Assembly: GCF_900156315.1 (NCBI RefSeq) | Contig: NZ_FTNI01000003.1 | Coordinates: 409,667 to 473,666 of the forward strand | Direction: 5' to 3' | DNA: 64,000 nucleotides | Source of the DNA: Microbispora rosea | GTDB taxonomy: Bacteria > Actinomycetota > Actinomycetes > Streptosporangiales > Streptosporangiaceae | Shown here: positions 33,154 to 42,148 of the stretch, one piece after another | Position numbering within the stretch: position 1 is the first letter of the stretch | How the letters are laid out: each line of letters begins with the position of its first letter | Notes under the pieces: generated by a model | The model's input: the letters and a program-made list of their open reading frames with translations, nothing else | The model's database searches: none | Told to the model about the DNA's origin: nothing | Made by a program: the position numbers and the translations under genes

Positions 33154-35112
33154 TTGGACGCGCTGATATTGATCGCCTTCGCAGTGACGGCCGTCATGAT
33201 GGTCGCGGCCTTCGCCCTGGCCGCCCGGCGGCTTCTCGGCCTGCGCTTCGGGACGGTCCGCACACTGCTCGGCGCCGCCCTCGCCGTCCTGCTGGTCGGC
33301 CCGGTCTCGCAGGCCCTGGTCGGCCCGGTGGCGGGGAACCAGGCCGGAATCACGCCGCTGTGGTTCATCATCCTCGCGTTCGCCTGCTCGCTGCTGGCCT
33401 CGATGGTGTTCCTGGCGATCGCCGAGGCCCTGGTGCCGACGGGATCGATCCCCGGCCCGCTGGAGGCGCTGGCGGCCATCCGGCGGCGAGCAGGGCGATC
33501 ACGACGCTATCTGCGCATCACCCGCATTCTCATCCGCCACGGCCTCGGCCCCTATCTGCGCGGCCGCGACCCCGACCTGGGCGCCCCCTCCAGCCGATTA
33601 CGACTGGCCCGCTCGCTGCGCGAGGCGCTCGACGAGGGCGGGGTCACGTTCGTGAAGCTGGGGCAGATCCTGTCCACCCGCGCCGACCTGCTGCCGCCCG
33701 AGTTCGTCGGGGAACTGCGCCTGCTGCAGGACCGGGTCGAGCCCGCCCCCTGGGAGGAGATCGAGCGCGTCGTCACCGGGGAACTGGGCGGACCGGTGGA
33801 GGAGGTCTTCGCCTCGTTCGAGCGGCAGCCGCTGGCGGCGGCGTCGATCGCGCAGGTCCACCTCGCGCGGCTGCGGTCGGGAGAGGAAGTGGTGGTCAAG
33901 GTCCAGCGGCCCGGGATCGCCCCCGTGGTGGAGAGGGATCTCGACATCGTGGCCCGCCTCGCCCGTACGGCGGAGCGGCGCACGCGCTGGGCCCGCGGGG
34001 TGGGCGTCGGCGACCTCGCTCGCGGGTTCGCCGAGGCGCTGCGCGAGGAGCTCGACTTCCGGGTCGAGGCGGCGAACATGGCCGCCGTCGCCGCGACGTC
34101 GAAGGGCTCGGCCGTACGGTCCCCCGTGCCCCATCCGCGGCTGAGCGGCCGACGCCTCCTCGTGATGGAGCGGCTGAACGGCGTTCCGCTCGCCACCGGC
34201 CAGGCCGGCCTCGGCCCCGCCGAGCGCGAGGAGGTCGCCAGGGCCGTGCTGCACGCGCTGCTGGAGCAGATCCTGCTGAACGGGGTGTTCCACGCCGACC
34301 CTCATCCGGGGAACATCATGCTGCTGTCCGGCGGGGGCGTCGCCCTGCTGGACTACGGGTCCGTCGGCCGTCTCGACGGCGCTCTGCGGGCCGCGCTCCA
34401 GCGCCTGCTCGCCGCGCTGGACCTGGCCGATCCCGCGGGCGTCGGCGACGCCCTGCTGGAGCTGGTCCCCCGGCCCGACGAGATCGACGAGCGCGAGCTG
34501 GAGCGCGAGATCGGCCGCTTCATGGCCCGCCACCTGGTGCCCGGCATCGTCCCGGACTCCCGGATGTTCGCCGACCTGTTCCGCCTGGTGTTCGCCCACA
34601 GGCTGTCGGTGCCGCCGGAGGTGGCGGCGGTGTTCCGGGCGCTCGGGACCATCGAGGGCACGCTCACCGGCCTCGCGCCCGGCTTCGACATCGTGAAGGA
34701 GGCGCGGGAGTTCGCCGGCCGCCGCCTGTCCGCGCCCGGCGGCCGGGAGGAGATCCGGACCGCGGTGGCCCAGGAGGCGGTGCGCCTGCTGCCCCTGCTG
34801 CGACGGCTGCCCCGGAGCGTGGATCGCATCGTCGGAGCGGCGGAGAGCGGCAGGTTCAGCGTCAACGTGCGGCTGTTCGCCGACGCACGGGACCGGCGGC
34901 ACATGACCGGTCTGCTGCACCAGGCACTCCTGACGGTGCTGGCGGCCACCGCGGGGATCATGGCCGTGCTGCTGCTCGACTCCGAGCGCGGGCCGCGGGT
35001 GACCCCCACCGTCACTCTCTATCAGCTCATCGGCTACAACCTGCTGGTGGTGAGCGCCATCCTCGCGCTGCGCGTGCTCGTGGCGATCTTCCGGGAGCGC
35101 CGCGAGGAGTGA
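33154..35112 (+). CDS. UbiB/AarF (ABC1) family atypical kinase, membrane-anchored
   Basis: A 652-residue protein with two or three N-terminal transmembrane helices (about 2-95), the ABC1 kinase-like domain (about 150-480) and two C-terminal helices (about 585-645). ABC1 motifs are present: GVTFVKLGQILSTRADLLP (KxGQ), PLAAASIAQVHLARL (the Ala-rich loop), VVVKVQRPGI with the invariant lysine, and FHADPHPGNIML with LLDYGSVGRL as catalytic and metal-binding segments. In other bacteria UbiB supports quinone biosynthesis or lipid handling; actinomycetes use menaquinone, and the target is unknown. The start is a TTG at 33154, which is weakly supported by a G-rich stretch upstream. Confidence 0.9.
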   Translation: MDALILIAFAVTAVMMVAAFALAARRLLGLRFGTVRTLLGAALAVLLVGPVSQALVGPVAGNQAGITPLWFIILAFACSLLASMVFLAIAEALVPTGSIPGPLEALAAIRRRAGRSRRYLRITRILIRHGLGPYLRGRDPDLGAPSSRLRLARSLREALDEGGVTFVKLGQILSTRADLLPPEFVGELRLLQDRVEPAPWEEIERVVTGELGGPVEEVFASFERQPLAAASIAQVHLARLRSGEEVVVKVQRPGIAPVVERDLDIVARLARTAERRTRWARGVGVGDLARGFAEALREELDFRVEAANMAAVAATSKGSAVRSPVPHPRLSGRRLLVMERLNGVPLATGQAGLGPAEREEVARAVLHALLEQILLNGVFHADPHPGNIMLLSGGGVALLDYGSVGRLDGALRAALQRLLAALDLADPAGVGDALLELVPRPDEIDERELEREIGRFMARHLVPGIVPDSRMFADLFRLVFAHRLSVPPEVAAVFRALGTIEGTLTGLAPGFDIVKEAREFAGRRLSAPGGREEIRTAVAQEAVRLLPLLRRLPRSVDRIVGAAESGRFSVNVRLFADARDRRHMTGLLHQALLTVLAATAGIMAVLLLDSERGPRVTPTVTLYQLIGYNLLVVSAILALRVLVAIFRERREE

Positions 35113-35146
35113 ACCGCGCTCTTCGTGAAAGTCCGTGCCCGGCGGC

Positions 35147-36268
35147 TCAGAGCCAGTCGCGGCGTTTGAAGACCAGGTAGAGCGTGAGGCAGACGACTCC
35201 CATGAGCATGATCGCCACGGGGTATCCGAGCAGCCAGTGCAGCTCGGGCATGTGGTCGAAGTTCATCCCGTAGATCGTGCCGACCAGCGTCGGGGCGAAC
35301 AGGATGGCCGCCCACGCGGAGATCTTCTTGACCTCGTTGCCCTGGGCGATGCTCGCGGCCGTGAGCTTGGTCATCTCCTCGTTCTGCTGCTGGCTGACGA
35401 GCGTGGAGTTGACGACGAGGATGTCCTGGAGCATCTGCCGGAAGCCCGCCACACGCTCGGTGACCGTGATGACGTGGTCGGACACGTCGCGCAGGTAGCG
35501 CTGCAGCTCCTCGTTCACGCCGTATTTGGGCGAGCCCGCGATGAAGCCGTCGAGCATCGGGACCAGCGGGCTGGTCGCCCGCTGGAACTCGATGACCTCC
35601 CGCGACAGGCTGTAGATGCGCCGGGGCGCGGCCGGGTCGCCGCCGAAGACCTGCACCTCGATCTCGTCGATGTCGTTCTGCAGCCCGGCGACCACCGGGG
35701 CGTAGCCGTCCACCACCGCGTCGAGGATCGCGTACAGCACGGCCTGCGGCCCCTGGCGGAGCAGGTCGGGGTCCGACTCCATGCGCCGGCGCACCTTGGA
35801 CAGGTCGGGCGCCTCGCTGTGCCGCACGGTCAGCACGAAGTCGGGGCCGACGAAGACGTGCAGCTCGCCGAAGGCCACCTTCTCGGGCTGGTCGAGATAC
35901 TGGGCGGCCCGCAGCACCACGAACAGCGTGTCGCCGTACCGGTCGGCCTTGGGCCGCTGGTGGGCGACGATGGCGTCCTCGATGGCGAGCTCGTGCAGGC
36001 CGAACTCCTCGGCCGCCTTGATCAGCTCGGCCTCCTCCGGCCGGTACAGGCCGATCCACGCCATCGCCCCCGGCCGCGAGCGCAGCGAGGCGATCGCGTC
36101 GCCCAGCGACAGCGGCGAGTCCACGCGCTCGCCGTCCTCGTACACCGCGTTGTCGATCACGCTCTGCTTGAACGTCTCCCCCTGGTCCGCGCGGGGGTCC
36201 ATGGAGTGCTCGGGAGCCTGCTCCGGTTTCGCCCTCATCAACCCACTCAATCCGCGCAGTCCACGCAT
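35147..36268 (-). CDS. corA: CorA-type magnesium/cobalt transporter
   Basis: A CorA-family channel of about 373 residues: a large cytoplasmic domain (LAIEDAIVAHQRPKADRYGDTLFVVLRA, VLYAILDAVVDGYAPVV, RDVSDHVITVTERV) and two C-terminal transmembrane helices separated by the signature YGMNFDHMPE (GMN pore motif). The protein ends with a basic tail (FKRRDWL). It forms pentamers for Mg2+ uptake. The start is uncertain: ATG codons at 36268 and 36238 are both in frame, and neither has a strong ribosome site; an upstream extension to 36529 would be Arg-rich and is unlikely to be coding. Confidence 0.94.
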   Translation of the reverse strand: MRGLRGLSGLMRAKPEQAPEHSMDPRADQGETFKQSVIDNAVYEDGERVDSPLSLGDAIASLRSRPGAMAWIGLYRPEEAELIKAAEEFGLHELAIEDAIVAHQRPKADRYGDTLFVVLRAAQYLDQPEKVAFGELHVFVGPDFVLTVRHSEAPDLSKVRRRMESDPDLLRQGPQAVLYAILDAVVDGYAPVVAGLQNDIDEIEVQVFGGDPAAPRRIYSLSREVIEFQRATSPLVPMLDGFIAGSPKYGVNEELQRYLRDVSDHVITVTERVAGFRQMLQDILVVNSTLVSQQQNEEMTKLTAASIAQGNEVKKISAWAAILFAPTLVGTIYGMNFDHMPELHWLLGYPVAIMLMGVVCLTLYLVFKRRDWL

Positions 36269-36399
36269 ACGCCGCTCAGCCACACGTAGAAGGTAACCTC
36301 CATCGTCACCCTTACTCGGACGGACCGCGGGGGCCGAGGGTCGAAACCCGGGGAGCACGGGGAGCGCGGGCCGGTGCGGCGGGCCGTACGATCTCGGGG

Positions 36400-37119
36400 G
36401 TGAACCCCCTGAAGGCCCTGTGGAACCACCTGACCGCCGTCCAGATCGCGCCCCCGCTCTGGCTGGTCGCCCTGTCCGGGTTCGCCGCACTCGCCGTCGT
36501 CGCCTACCCGGCGTCGTGGCACATCTCACGCGGCCTGATCACGATCGCGCACGAGGGGGGCCACGCGCTGGTCGCGGTGGTGACCCGGCGCAAACTGCGA
36601 GGCATCCGCCTCCACTCGGACACCTCGGGCGTGACGCTCACCAGGGGCAGGCCGACGGGCCCCGGCATGATCGCCACAGCCGCGGCGGGGTACGTCGCGC
36701 CCTCCCTGATCGGGCTCGGATCGGCCTGGCTGGTCTCCGACGGCCGGATCACGATGCTGCTGTGGGCCGTGCTCGCGCTGCTGACCTGCATGCTGCTGAT
36801 GATCAGGAACTTCTTCGGCGCCGTGTCGCTGCTCGCCGTGGGCGGCGCGGTCTTCGCGCTGTCGTGGTTCGCCCCGCCCCATGTCCAGTCGGCCTGCGCG
36901 TACGTCGCCGCGTGGTTCCTGCTGCTCGGCGGGGTGCGGCCGATCCTGGAGCTGCAGGCCAAGCGCCGCCTCGGCCGCGCCCCGGACTCCGACGCCGACC
37001 AGCTCGCCCGGCTGACCCGCGTGCCCGGCACGCTCTGGGTGCTGCTGTTCCTGCTCGTCTCCGCCGCCGCGTTCGTCTACGGCGGATATCTCCTCACCGC
37101 CCGCTGGCTCCCTTTCTGA
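36400..37119 (+). CDS. M50-type membrane metallopeptidase
   Basis: A 239-residue membrane protein with about six transmembrane helices. The second hydrophobic segment carries the zinc-binding motif HEGGHA (H51, E52, H55) in the context GLITIAHEGGHALVAVVTRRKL. AAAGYVAPSLIG and MLLMIRNFFGAVSLL follow, matching actinobacterial M50B-like peptidases (DUF4395/YugP-like groups are different). Such enzymes cleave membrane substrates or act as site-2-protease relatives; no anti-sigma factor is adjacent. The GTG start was used. A charged cytoplasmic loop (KRRLGRAPDSDADQLARL) precedes the last helix. Confidence 0.85.
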   Translation: MNPLKALWNHLTAVQIAPPLWLVALSGFAALAVVAYPASWHISRGLITIAHEGGHALVAVVTRRKLRGIRLHSDTSGVTLTRGRPTGPGMIATAAAGYVAPSLIGLGSAWLVSDGRITMLLWAVLALLTCMLLMIRNFFGAVSLLAVGGAVFALSWFAPPHVQSACAYVAAWFLLLGGVRPILELQAKRRLGRAPDSDADQLARLTRVPGTLWVLLFLLVSAAAFVYGGYLLTARWLPF

Positions 37120-37160
37120 GCCGTTGACCTTGACGCGGCGACAACGTCTCTAATGAGGGC

Positions 37161-37919
37161 ATGCGGATCGGAGAACTCGCCGCGCTGGCCGGGGTGTCCA
37201 CCCGTACCGTGCGGCACTACCACCACCAGGGCGTGCTGCCCGAGCCGCCGAGGCGGGTCAACGGCTATCGCGAGTACGGCCTGCGCGACGCGCTCCGCCT
37301 CGCCCGGGCCCGCAGGCTGACCGAGCTGGGCCTGTCGCTGGACGAGGTGCGCGACGTGCTGGCCGGCGACTCCGCCCGTGAGCTGCGGGAGATCCTGCTG
37401 GAGCTGGACGCCGACCTCGCCCGGCAGGAGGCGGGAATCCGGGCCAGGCGCGAGCGGCTCGCGGCCCTGCTGAGCGAGGATTCGCCGTCGCCGGACGACG
37501 CCGTCTCGCCGAGGATGGCCGAGTTCCTGCGATGCCTCGAACCCGTGCGCGGCTCCGCGTTCGCGGCGGCCGACGCCGAGCTGCTCGCCCTCCTCGACAC
37601 CGCGGCGGAGCCGGAGGACCGGGACCGCCTGCTGGAGCTGATGCGGCCCATGACCACGCCCGAGGCGCTGGCCCGGGCCGAGACGTTGCACCGGAGGCTG
37701 GCGGAGCTGGACGGCGCCGACCCCGCCGATTCCCGCGTCGCCGCCCTCGCCGCCGATTTGGCCGCCCACCTGCCCCCCGAACTCGCCGCCTCGCTGGCCC
37801 GCACGATGCCCGGCGCCGACGACCCGTTCGCCCAGGCGTTCCTCGCCGATCTGTCCCCCGCGCAGGCCGAGGTCGTACGGCAGGCCATGGCGCTGGTCGC
37901 GGGCGGAGAGCCGTCGTGA
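37161..37919 (+). CDS. MerR-family transcriptional regulator
   Basis: A 252-residue protein with the N-terminal MerR winged helix (MRIGELAALAGVSTRTVRHY, NGYREYGLRDALRLARARRL), a dimerisation helix (about 75-110) and a C-terminal helical region of about 130 residues without cysteine clusters or a known effector fold. Metal binding is therefore unlikely. The spacing region just upstream (TTGACC near 37126, TAATGAGG near 37152) is a plausible promoter. The stop overlaps the next gene start by four bases, so the regulator is co-translated with the small membrane protein. Confidence 0.92.
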   Translation: MRIGELAALAGVSTRTVRHYHHQGVLPEPPRRVNGYREYGLRDALRLARARRLTELGLSLDEVRDVLAGDSARELREILLELDADLARQEAGIRARRERLAALLSEDSPSPDDAVSPRMAEFLRCLEPVRGSAFAAADAELLALLDTAAEPEDRDRLLELMRPMTTPEALARAETLHRRLAELDGADPADSRVAALAADLAAHLPPELAASLARTMPGADDPFAQAFLADLSPAQAEVVRQAMALVAGGEPS

Positions 37920-38461
37920 GGCACGCCGCGGGCTACAGCCGGGAGCAGACCCCGACGATGGCGGCGCTGCTGTTCGTCATGGTCCTGGAGACCGTGGCCA
38001 TGGACCTGCTGCTGCGCCGGTTCGGGCTGCCGGACCTGCCGCGCCTGGTGATCCTGGCACTCGACGCGTCGTCGGCCCTCGCCGTCCTCGGCGTCATGGT
38101 GAGCTGCGCCCGCCGGCCGCACGTCGTGTCGCCGGACGGGCTGCGCCTGAGGTATGGCCGGATGTTCGGCCTGGACGTCCCGGCGGAGCTGATCGCGTCT
38201 GCGCGGCTCGACCGCCGCTACGACGAGAAGAGGCTCGTGCGCCTGTCGGACGGCGAACTCGCCCTCGCGGTCTCGTCCCAGACCAACCTCGTGGTCAAGC
38301 TGCGCGAACCGATCGAGGTGCCTCATCCACGCCGTCCCTGGCAGCCTGGCCGCCCGGCGGCGGCCGTCCGGCGGGTGCGGTTCTTCGCCGACGACCCGGC
38401 GGCGACGCTGCGCGCCGTCGCCGCGCTCACCACGACGACCACCGGCGAACGCGCCCCCTGA
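37916..38461 (+). CDS. Small membrane protein coupled to MerR regulator, function unknown
   Basis: A 181-residue protein starting at a GTG that overlaps the MerR stop codon (GTGA). Two transmembrane helices near the N-terminus (about 16-33 and 42-63) are followed by a cytoplasmic beta-rich domain (VVSPDGLRLRYGRMFGLDVP, ELIASARLDRRY, LVRLSDGELALAVSSQTNLVVKLREPIEV). That layout resembles bacterial PH-like domains of membrane proteins, but I do not recognise a named family. Translational coupling to MerR suggests joint action or that it is a regulator-associated sensor. Confidence 0.75.
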   Translation: MRHAAGYSREQTPTMAALLFVMVLETVAMDLLLRRFGLPDLPRLVILALDASSALAVLGVMVSCARRPHVVSPDGLRLRYGRMFGLDVPAELIASARLDRRYDEKRLVRLSDGELALAVSSQTNLVVKLREPIEVPHPRRPWQPGRPAAAVRRVRFFADDPAATLRAVAALTTTTTGERAP

Positions 38462-38501
38462 CCCGACGTCCGTCGAGACGCCCCGGCTTACGGCGGCGCC
38501 T

Positions 38502-39464
38502 TCACAGGACCGCGAGGACGGATGCGAGCGCGGTGGCGGCGATGTTGCGGCCCGAGACCACCGCCACGACCCGTCCGTACGCGGCGACCTTTCCGGCGAG
38601 CAGGGCGGCGACCGGTACCGCTCCTGCGCCCTCGGACACGTATCCACGTTCGGCGGCCAGGTAGCGCAGCGCGGCGCGGATCTCGTCCTCGGTCACCGTG
38701 ACCAGTTGGTGGGCATACCGCGCGACGAGGCCGACGGTGACAGATCCGGGCTCGATGTTCCCGGCCAAGCCGTCGGCGAGGGTCGGGCCGACCTCGACGG
38801 ACACGCGGCGGCCCGCGGCAACCGCCGTGGACACGGCGGTGGAGGCCGCGGCCTCCACGCCGACGACGCGTACGTCCGCCCGGCCCGCGGCCCACAGCGC
38901 CAGCCCGGCGGCGAGCCCTCCGCCCCCGACCGCGCACACCACGGTCAGCGGCCCGTCGAGCTGCTCGTCCAGCTCGAATCCGATCGTGCCCTGACCCGCG
39001 ATGACGTACGGATCGTTGTAGGCCGATATGTAGCACCACCCCGACGCCTCGGCGAGCGCGAGCGCGTGTTCCTCCGCCTCGTCGAAGCTCTCACCGACGC
39101 ACACGAGGTCGGCGTCCAGGCGGCGCAGCCGGTCTGTCTTCGCGGCCGAGGCGGTCCTCGGCACCACCACCGTGGCCTTGCCGCCGAGCGCGTTCGCGGC
39201 GAAGGCGACGCCCAGCCCGTGGTTGCCGGCCGACGCCGTCATCACACGCGGTGCGGGTGCAGCGGCCACGGCGCTGAGCGCGCCACGGACCTTGAACGAC
39301 CCCGTGGGTTGCAGGCTCTCCAGCTTCAGCGCGGGATCGCCGGGCGTACCCGCCCCCAGGTCCACCGGTGTGGGGCGCAGGTGGGCCCGCACCACCCGCC
39401 TGGCATGCTCCAGGTCGTCGCGCCGGGGGATGACGACGGTTCGTACTGATCGGTTCTCATCCAT
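38502..39464 (-). CDS. Threonine/serine dehydratase-like PLP enzyme
   Basis: A 320-residue fold-type II PLP enzyme. The lysine that binds PLP is K58 in QPTGSFKVRGA. The substrate loop SAGNHGLGVAFAA, the phosphate-binding VGGGGLAAG and the C-terminal SEGAGAVPVAALL with VVVSGRN are typical of catabolic threonine dehydratases and serine racemases. No ACT regulatory domain is present, so it is a short catabolic-type or related enzyme. It is convergent with the preceding gene (40 bp apart) and followed, 48 bp upstream, by a GntR regulator on the same strand. Other beta-elimination substrates (e.g. hydroxyaspartate) cannot be ruled out. Confidence 0.88.
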   Translation of the reverse strand: MDENRSVRTVVIPRRDDLEHARRVVRAHLRPTPVDLGAGTPGDPALKLESLQPTGSFKVRGALSAVAAAPAPRVMTASAGNHGLGVAFAANALGGKATVVVPRTASAAKTDRLRRLDADLVCVGESFDEAEEHALALAEASGWCYISAYNDPYVIAGQGTIGFELDEQLDGPLTVVCAVGGGGLAAGLALWAAGRADVRVVGVEAAASTAVSTAVAAGRRVSVEVGPTLADGLAGNIEPGSVTVGLVARYAHQLVTVTEDEIRAALRYLAAERGYVSEGAGAVPVAALLAGKVAAYGRVVAVVSGRNIAATALASVLAVL

Positions 39465-39512
39465 ATTCCGATCATGTGCGCGGTCGCTCGTCGTCGCAGC
39501 CCGCCTGGTCCT

Positions 39513-40235
39513 TTACGTTGTAGATCCGCCGGTTGTGTCGTGAATGAGGGCGACGTCGGCGGGATCGGCGGGGCGGCCGTTCTCGGCGGCGGCCTGGGCC
39601 ACGAGGAGCTCGCCGGTGTGCGCCACGTGGGCGCGCATCGCCGCGGCCGCGGCGTCCGGGTCGCCCCCGAGGACGGCGGCGAGGATCGGCTCGTGCTCCG
39701 CGGCGACGTCCGCCAGCGAGCGGGAGCGGTCGACGGTGGAGGCGCCCAGCGTCACCGTGGCGTCCCTCAGCCCGGCGACGACCTCGGCGAGCCGCCGGTT
39801 GGCCCCCGCGGCGAGGATCGCGTCGTGGAACGCCCGGTCGTGCCGCATGAAGCGCGGCTCGTCGTGGTCGGCCGCGGCGGCGCGCATGGCCTCCAGCTCC
39901 TCGCGCAGCGCGCGGGCGAGGCCGGGACCGGCGTGACGGGCCGCCCGGCTGGTCGCCGGCACCTCGAGCAGCAGCCGCAGGTGGAACACCTCGGCGATCT
40001 CCCGGGGATCGCGGCGCAGCACCCGGAAACCCCGGCTCCGCTCGAACCGCACCAGACCGGCCTCCGCCAGGCGGAGCATCGCCTCGCGTACGGGGGTGCG
40101 GGAGACGTTGAGCTGCTCGGCCAGCCGATACACCGAATAGAGCTCTCCTGGCCGCAGCTCCCCCGAGTGGATGGCCTCTCTGACCGCCTCGATGACCTGC
40201 TCGGTGAGACTGGAGGTGCCGGCGACCGCTCGCAC
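39513..40235 (-). CDS. GntR-family regulator with FCD domain
   Basis: With GTG 40235 as start the protein is 240 residues: an N-terminal winged helix (SLTEQVIEAVREAIHSGELRPG, YRLAEQLNVSRTPVREAMLRL) and an all-helical FCD effector domain (about 95-215), with the metal-binding pattern D...H (MRHDRAFHDAILAAGANRRL) and later EHEPILAAVLGGD, AHVAHTGEL. FCD regulators respond to organic acids or amino acids. The GTG has a GGAGG site about 12 bases upstream. The frame stays open further, but a start at 40295 would place codons across the palindromic operator, which fits better as untranslated DNA. Likely represses itself and the divergent iron alcohol dehydrogenase gene. Confidence 0.9.
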   Translation of the reverse strand: MRAVAGTSSLTEQVIEAVREAIHSGELRPGELYSVYRLAEQLNVSRTPVREAMLRLAEAGLVRFERSRGFRVLRRDPREIAEVFHLRLLLEVPATSRAARHAGPGLARALREELEAMRAAAADHDEPRFMRHDRAFHDAILAAGANRRLAEVVAGLRDATVTLGASTVDRSRSLADVAAEHEPILAAVLGGDPDAAAAAMRAHVAHTGELLVAQAAAENGRPADPADVALIHDTTGGSTT

Positions 40236-40282
40236 CGTCTGACCACCCTCCGGAGTGGGTCCGGCCGCGTACGGCGGCGCAT

Positions 40283-40306
40283 TGACATGCAGCATGCTAC
40301 ATGTCA
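40283..40306. promoter_or_regulatory. 24-bp near-perfect palindrome in the gntR / alcohol dehydrogenase promoter region
   Basis: TGACATG...CATGTCA flanks a central GCATGC, symmetric at 22 of 24 positions, with CATG recurring every 7 bp three times. It sits 48 bp upstream of the GntR start and 52 bp upstream of the divergent gene, so it is the likely operator of the GntR/FCD regulator. Confidence 0.7.
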
Positions 40307-40358
40307 CGTTGCCCATCGGACATGCCGCGCACCGCGTAGCCCCCCGGACTGTGCCCTC

Positions 40359-41672
40359 ATGACCCCGCGAGTGAAAGGCCCGGCGATCGTGATCGTCCCG
40401 AGCAATCCCGAGTCCGTCTTCACGTACGGCGCGCCCGCCCTGAAGTTCGGCGCCGGCGCGTCCGCCGAGATCGGCTTCGACCTCGGGCAGTACGGCGTGC
40501 GCCGCGTGCTGGTCGTGACCGACGCGGGCGTGGCCGCGACGGGCGCTCCGGCGCGGATCGCCGAGCAGATCGCCGGGTTCGGCATGCACGCGGAGGTGTA
40601 CGACGGCGTGCACGTCGAGCCCACCGACGAGAGCCTGCTCGCGGCGATCGGGCACGCCCGCGCGAGCGGCCCGTGGGACGCCTTCGTTGCGGTCGGCGGG
40701 GGATCGAGCATCGACACGGCCAAGGCCGTCAACCTGCTCACGACGAATCCGGGCGAGCTGATGGACTACGTCAACGCGCCGATCGGCGCCGGGCGTGTCC
40801 CCTCCGAACCGCTCAAGCCGCTGGTCGCGGTGCCCACGACCACGGGCACCGGCTCGGAGAGCACCACGATCTGCGTGCTCGACGTGCTCGGCCTGAAGGT
40901 CAAGACGGGAATCAGCCACGCCCGCCTCCGTCCCGTGCTGGCCGTCGTGGACCCGGACCTCACGATGACGCAGCCGCCCGAGGTGACCGCGGCGGCGGGG
41001 ATGGACATCCTCTGCCACGCTCTGGAGAGCTACACCGCCCGGCCGTACACCTCCTACGAGCGCAGGCGGCCGGAGGAGCGCGTGCCGTACTGCGGGTCGA
41101 ACCCGGTGGCGGACATGTGGTCGGAGCAGGCGCTCCGGCTGCTCGCGGGCTCGTTCCGCACCGCCGTACGGCACGGCGACGACGTGCGGGCGAGGGGCGC
41201 GATGGCCCTGGCGGCGACGTTCGCCGGGCTCGGGTTCGGCAACGCGGGCGTGCACATCCCCCACGCCAACGCCTATCCGATCGCGGGCCGGGTGAAGGAC
41301 TTCCACCCGCGCGGCTATCCCGGCGGCGAGCCGATGGTGCCGCACGGCATGGCCGTCGCGCTGACCGCGCCCGAGGCGTTCCGGTTCACCTTCGAGGCGG
41401 ACCCGGCGCGGCACCTGCGCGCGGCCGAACTGCTCGATCCCACGGCGGCCGTGCCGGACGAGCCGGCGGAGCTCCTGCCCGGCGTGCTGACCGCGCTCAT
41501 GCGCGACGTCGGCATCCCGAACGGCATCGGCGGCGTGGGATACGCGGAGGCCGACGTGCCGGCGCTGGTCGAGGGGGCGATGAAGCAGCAGCGGCTGCTC
41601 ACCACCTCCCCCAGGCCCGTACGGGAGGAGGACCTCGCCGGCATCCTGACCCGTTCGCTCGCCCTTTGGTGA
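40359..41672 (+). CDS. Iron-containing alcohol dehydrogenase, hydroxyacid-oxoacid transhydrogenase type
   Basis: A 437-residue type III alcohol dehydrogenase: NAD-binding half with VGGGSSIDTAKAVNLL and the metal-binding half with AAAGMDILCHALESYTARPYTS and HGMAVALTAPEAF. The segment DYVNAPIGAG and the extra insert with YERRRPEERVPYCGSNPVADMW make it closer to ADHFE1, which oxidises 4-hydroxybutyrate while reducing 2-oxoglutarate, than to ordinary butanol dehydrogenases. It is divergent from a GntR/FCD regulator with a palindrome between. No clear ribosome site precedes the ATG at 40359; a GTG at 40371 is an alternative start. Substrate assignment is inference. Confidence 0.88.
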   Translation: MTPRVKGPAIVIVPSNPESVFTYGAPALKFGAGASAEIGFDLGQYGVRRVLVVTDAGVAATGAPARIAEQIAGFGMHAEVYDGVHVEPTDESLLAAIGHARASGPWDAFVAVGGGSSIDTAKAVNLLTTNPGELMDYVNAPIGAGRVPSEPLKPLVAVPTTTGTGSESTTICVLDVLGLKVKTGISHARLRPVLAVVDPDLTMTQPPEVTAAAGMDILCHALESYTARPYTSYERRRPEERVPYCGSNPVADMWSEQALRLLAGSFRTAVRHGDDVRARGAMALAATFAGLGFGNAGVHIPHANAYPIAGRVKDFHPRGYPGGEPMVPHGMAVALTAPEAFRFTFEADPARHLRAAELLDPTAAVPDEPAELLPGVLTALMRDVGIPNGIGGVGYAEADVPALVEGAMKQQRLLTTSPRPVREEDLAGILTRSLALW

Positions 41673-41698
41673 GCCCGGCGGTTCCGGTGTGGACGTCC

Positions 41699-42148
41699 TC
41701 AGCAGTGCTTGCTCAGTGACATGCGTTTGATCAAGGGGTACAGGCTGGGGTCGAACCGGCCTTCGGCCAGCCATCGATACTTCCGCGGCCAGGCGAGGGG
41801 CAGGTTCTTGACGAACTTGGTGCCGGTGCTGCCGGGTATGCGTATGTCAGCGAGCAGTGCGCCGTTCTCGTCCTTGAGATGCGCCCACATCAGCCAGGCG
41901 TCGTCACCTGACAGGCTGGTGAGCGTGGCGTCGAACCGGGCCGTGCCGTCCGGATAGAGAGTCCATGTCGGGGCCGTCCAGCCGGCGCCGCCGCTGTACA
42001 TCGTGCAGTCGCCCGCGGTCGAGCCGCTCTTCCAGGTGAACGTCTTGTAGCCGGCGGACGCGTTGGCCGTCCCGGTGGGGAGCGCCAGACCGAGGGCGAG
42101 GGCGCCCACGGCGACGACCATGATCGTGCTCCTGCGGATGCTCTTCAT
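41699..42148 (-). CDS. Small secreted protein of unknown function
   Basis: A 149-residue protein with a signal peptide (about 1-31, MVVAVGALALGLALPTGTANA) and a mature domain of about 115 residues rich in Trp, Tyr and Gly (FTWKSGSTAGDCTMYSGG, WTAPTWTLYPDGTARFDATL, WLMWAHLKDENGALLADIRI). It has two cysteines, one at the very C-terminus (LSKHC). In actinomycetes such short, single-domain secreted proteins with a DUF6294-like look are common and uncharacterised. The ATG at 42148 follows a GAGGTG site. No neighbour suggests a role. Confidence 0.75.
   Translation of the reverse strand: MKSIRRSTIMVVAVGALALGLALPTGTANASAGYKTFTWKSGSTAGDCTMYSGGAGWTAPTWTLYPDGTARFDATLTSLSGDDAWLMWAHLKDENGALLADIRIPGSTGTKFVKNLPLAWPRKYRWLAEGRFDPSLYPLIKRMSLSKHC

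Noticed and set aside
36310..36370. tRNA-like GGGTCGAAACCCGG segment
   Set aside because: The T-arm-like string has no matching acceptor, D or anticodon stems around it.
36269..36529. Extended CorA N-terminus
   Set aside because: The extension is Arg/Gly/Pro-rich and overlaps the divergent metallopeptidase gene start, with no ribosome site.
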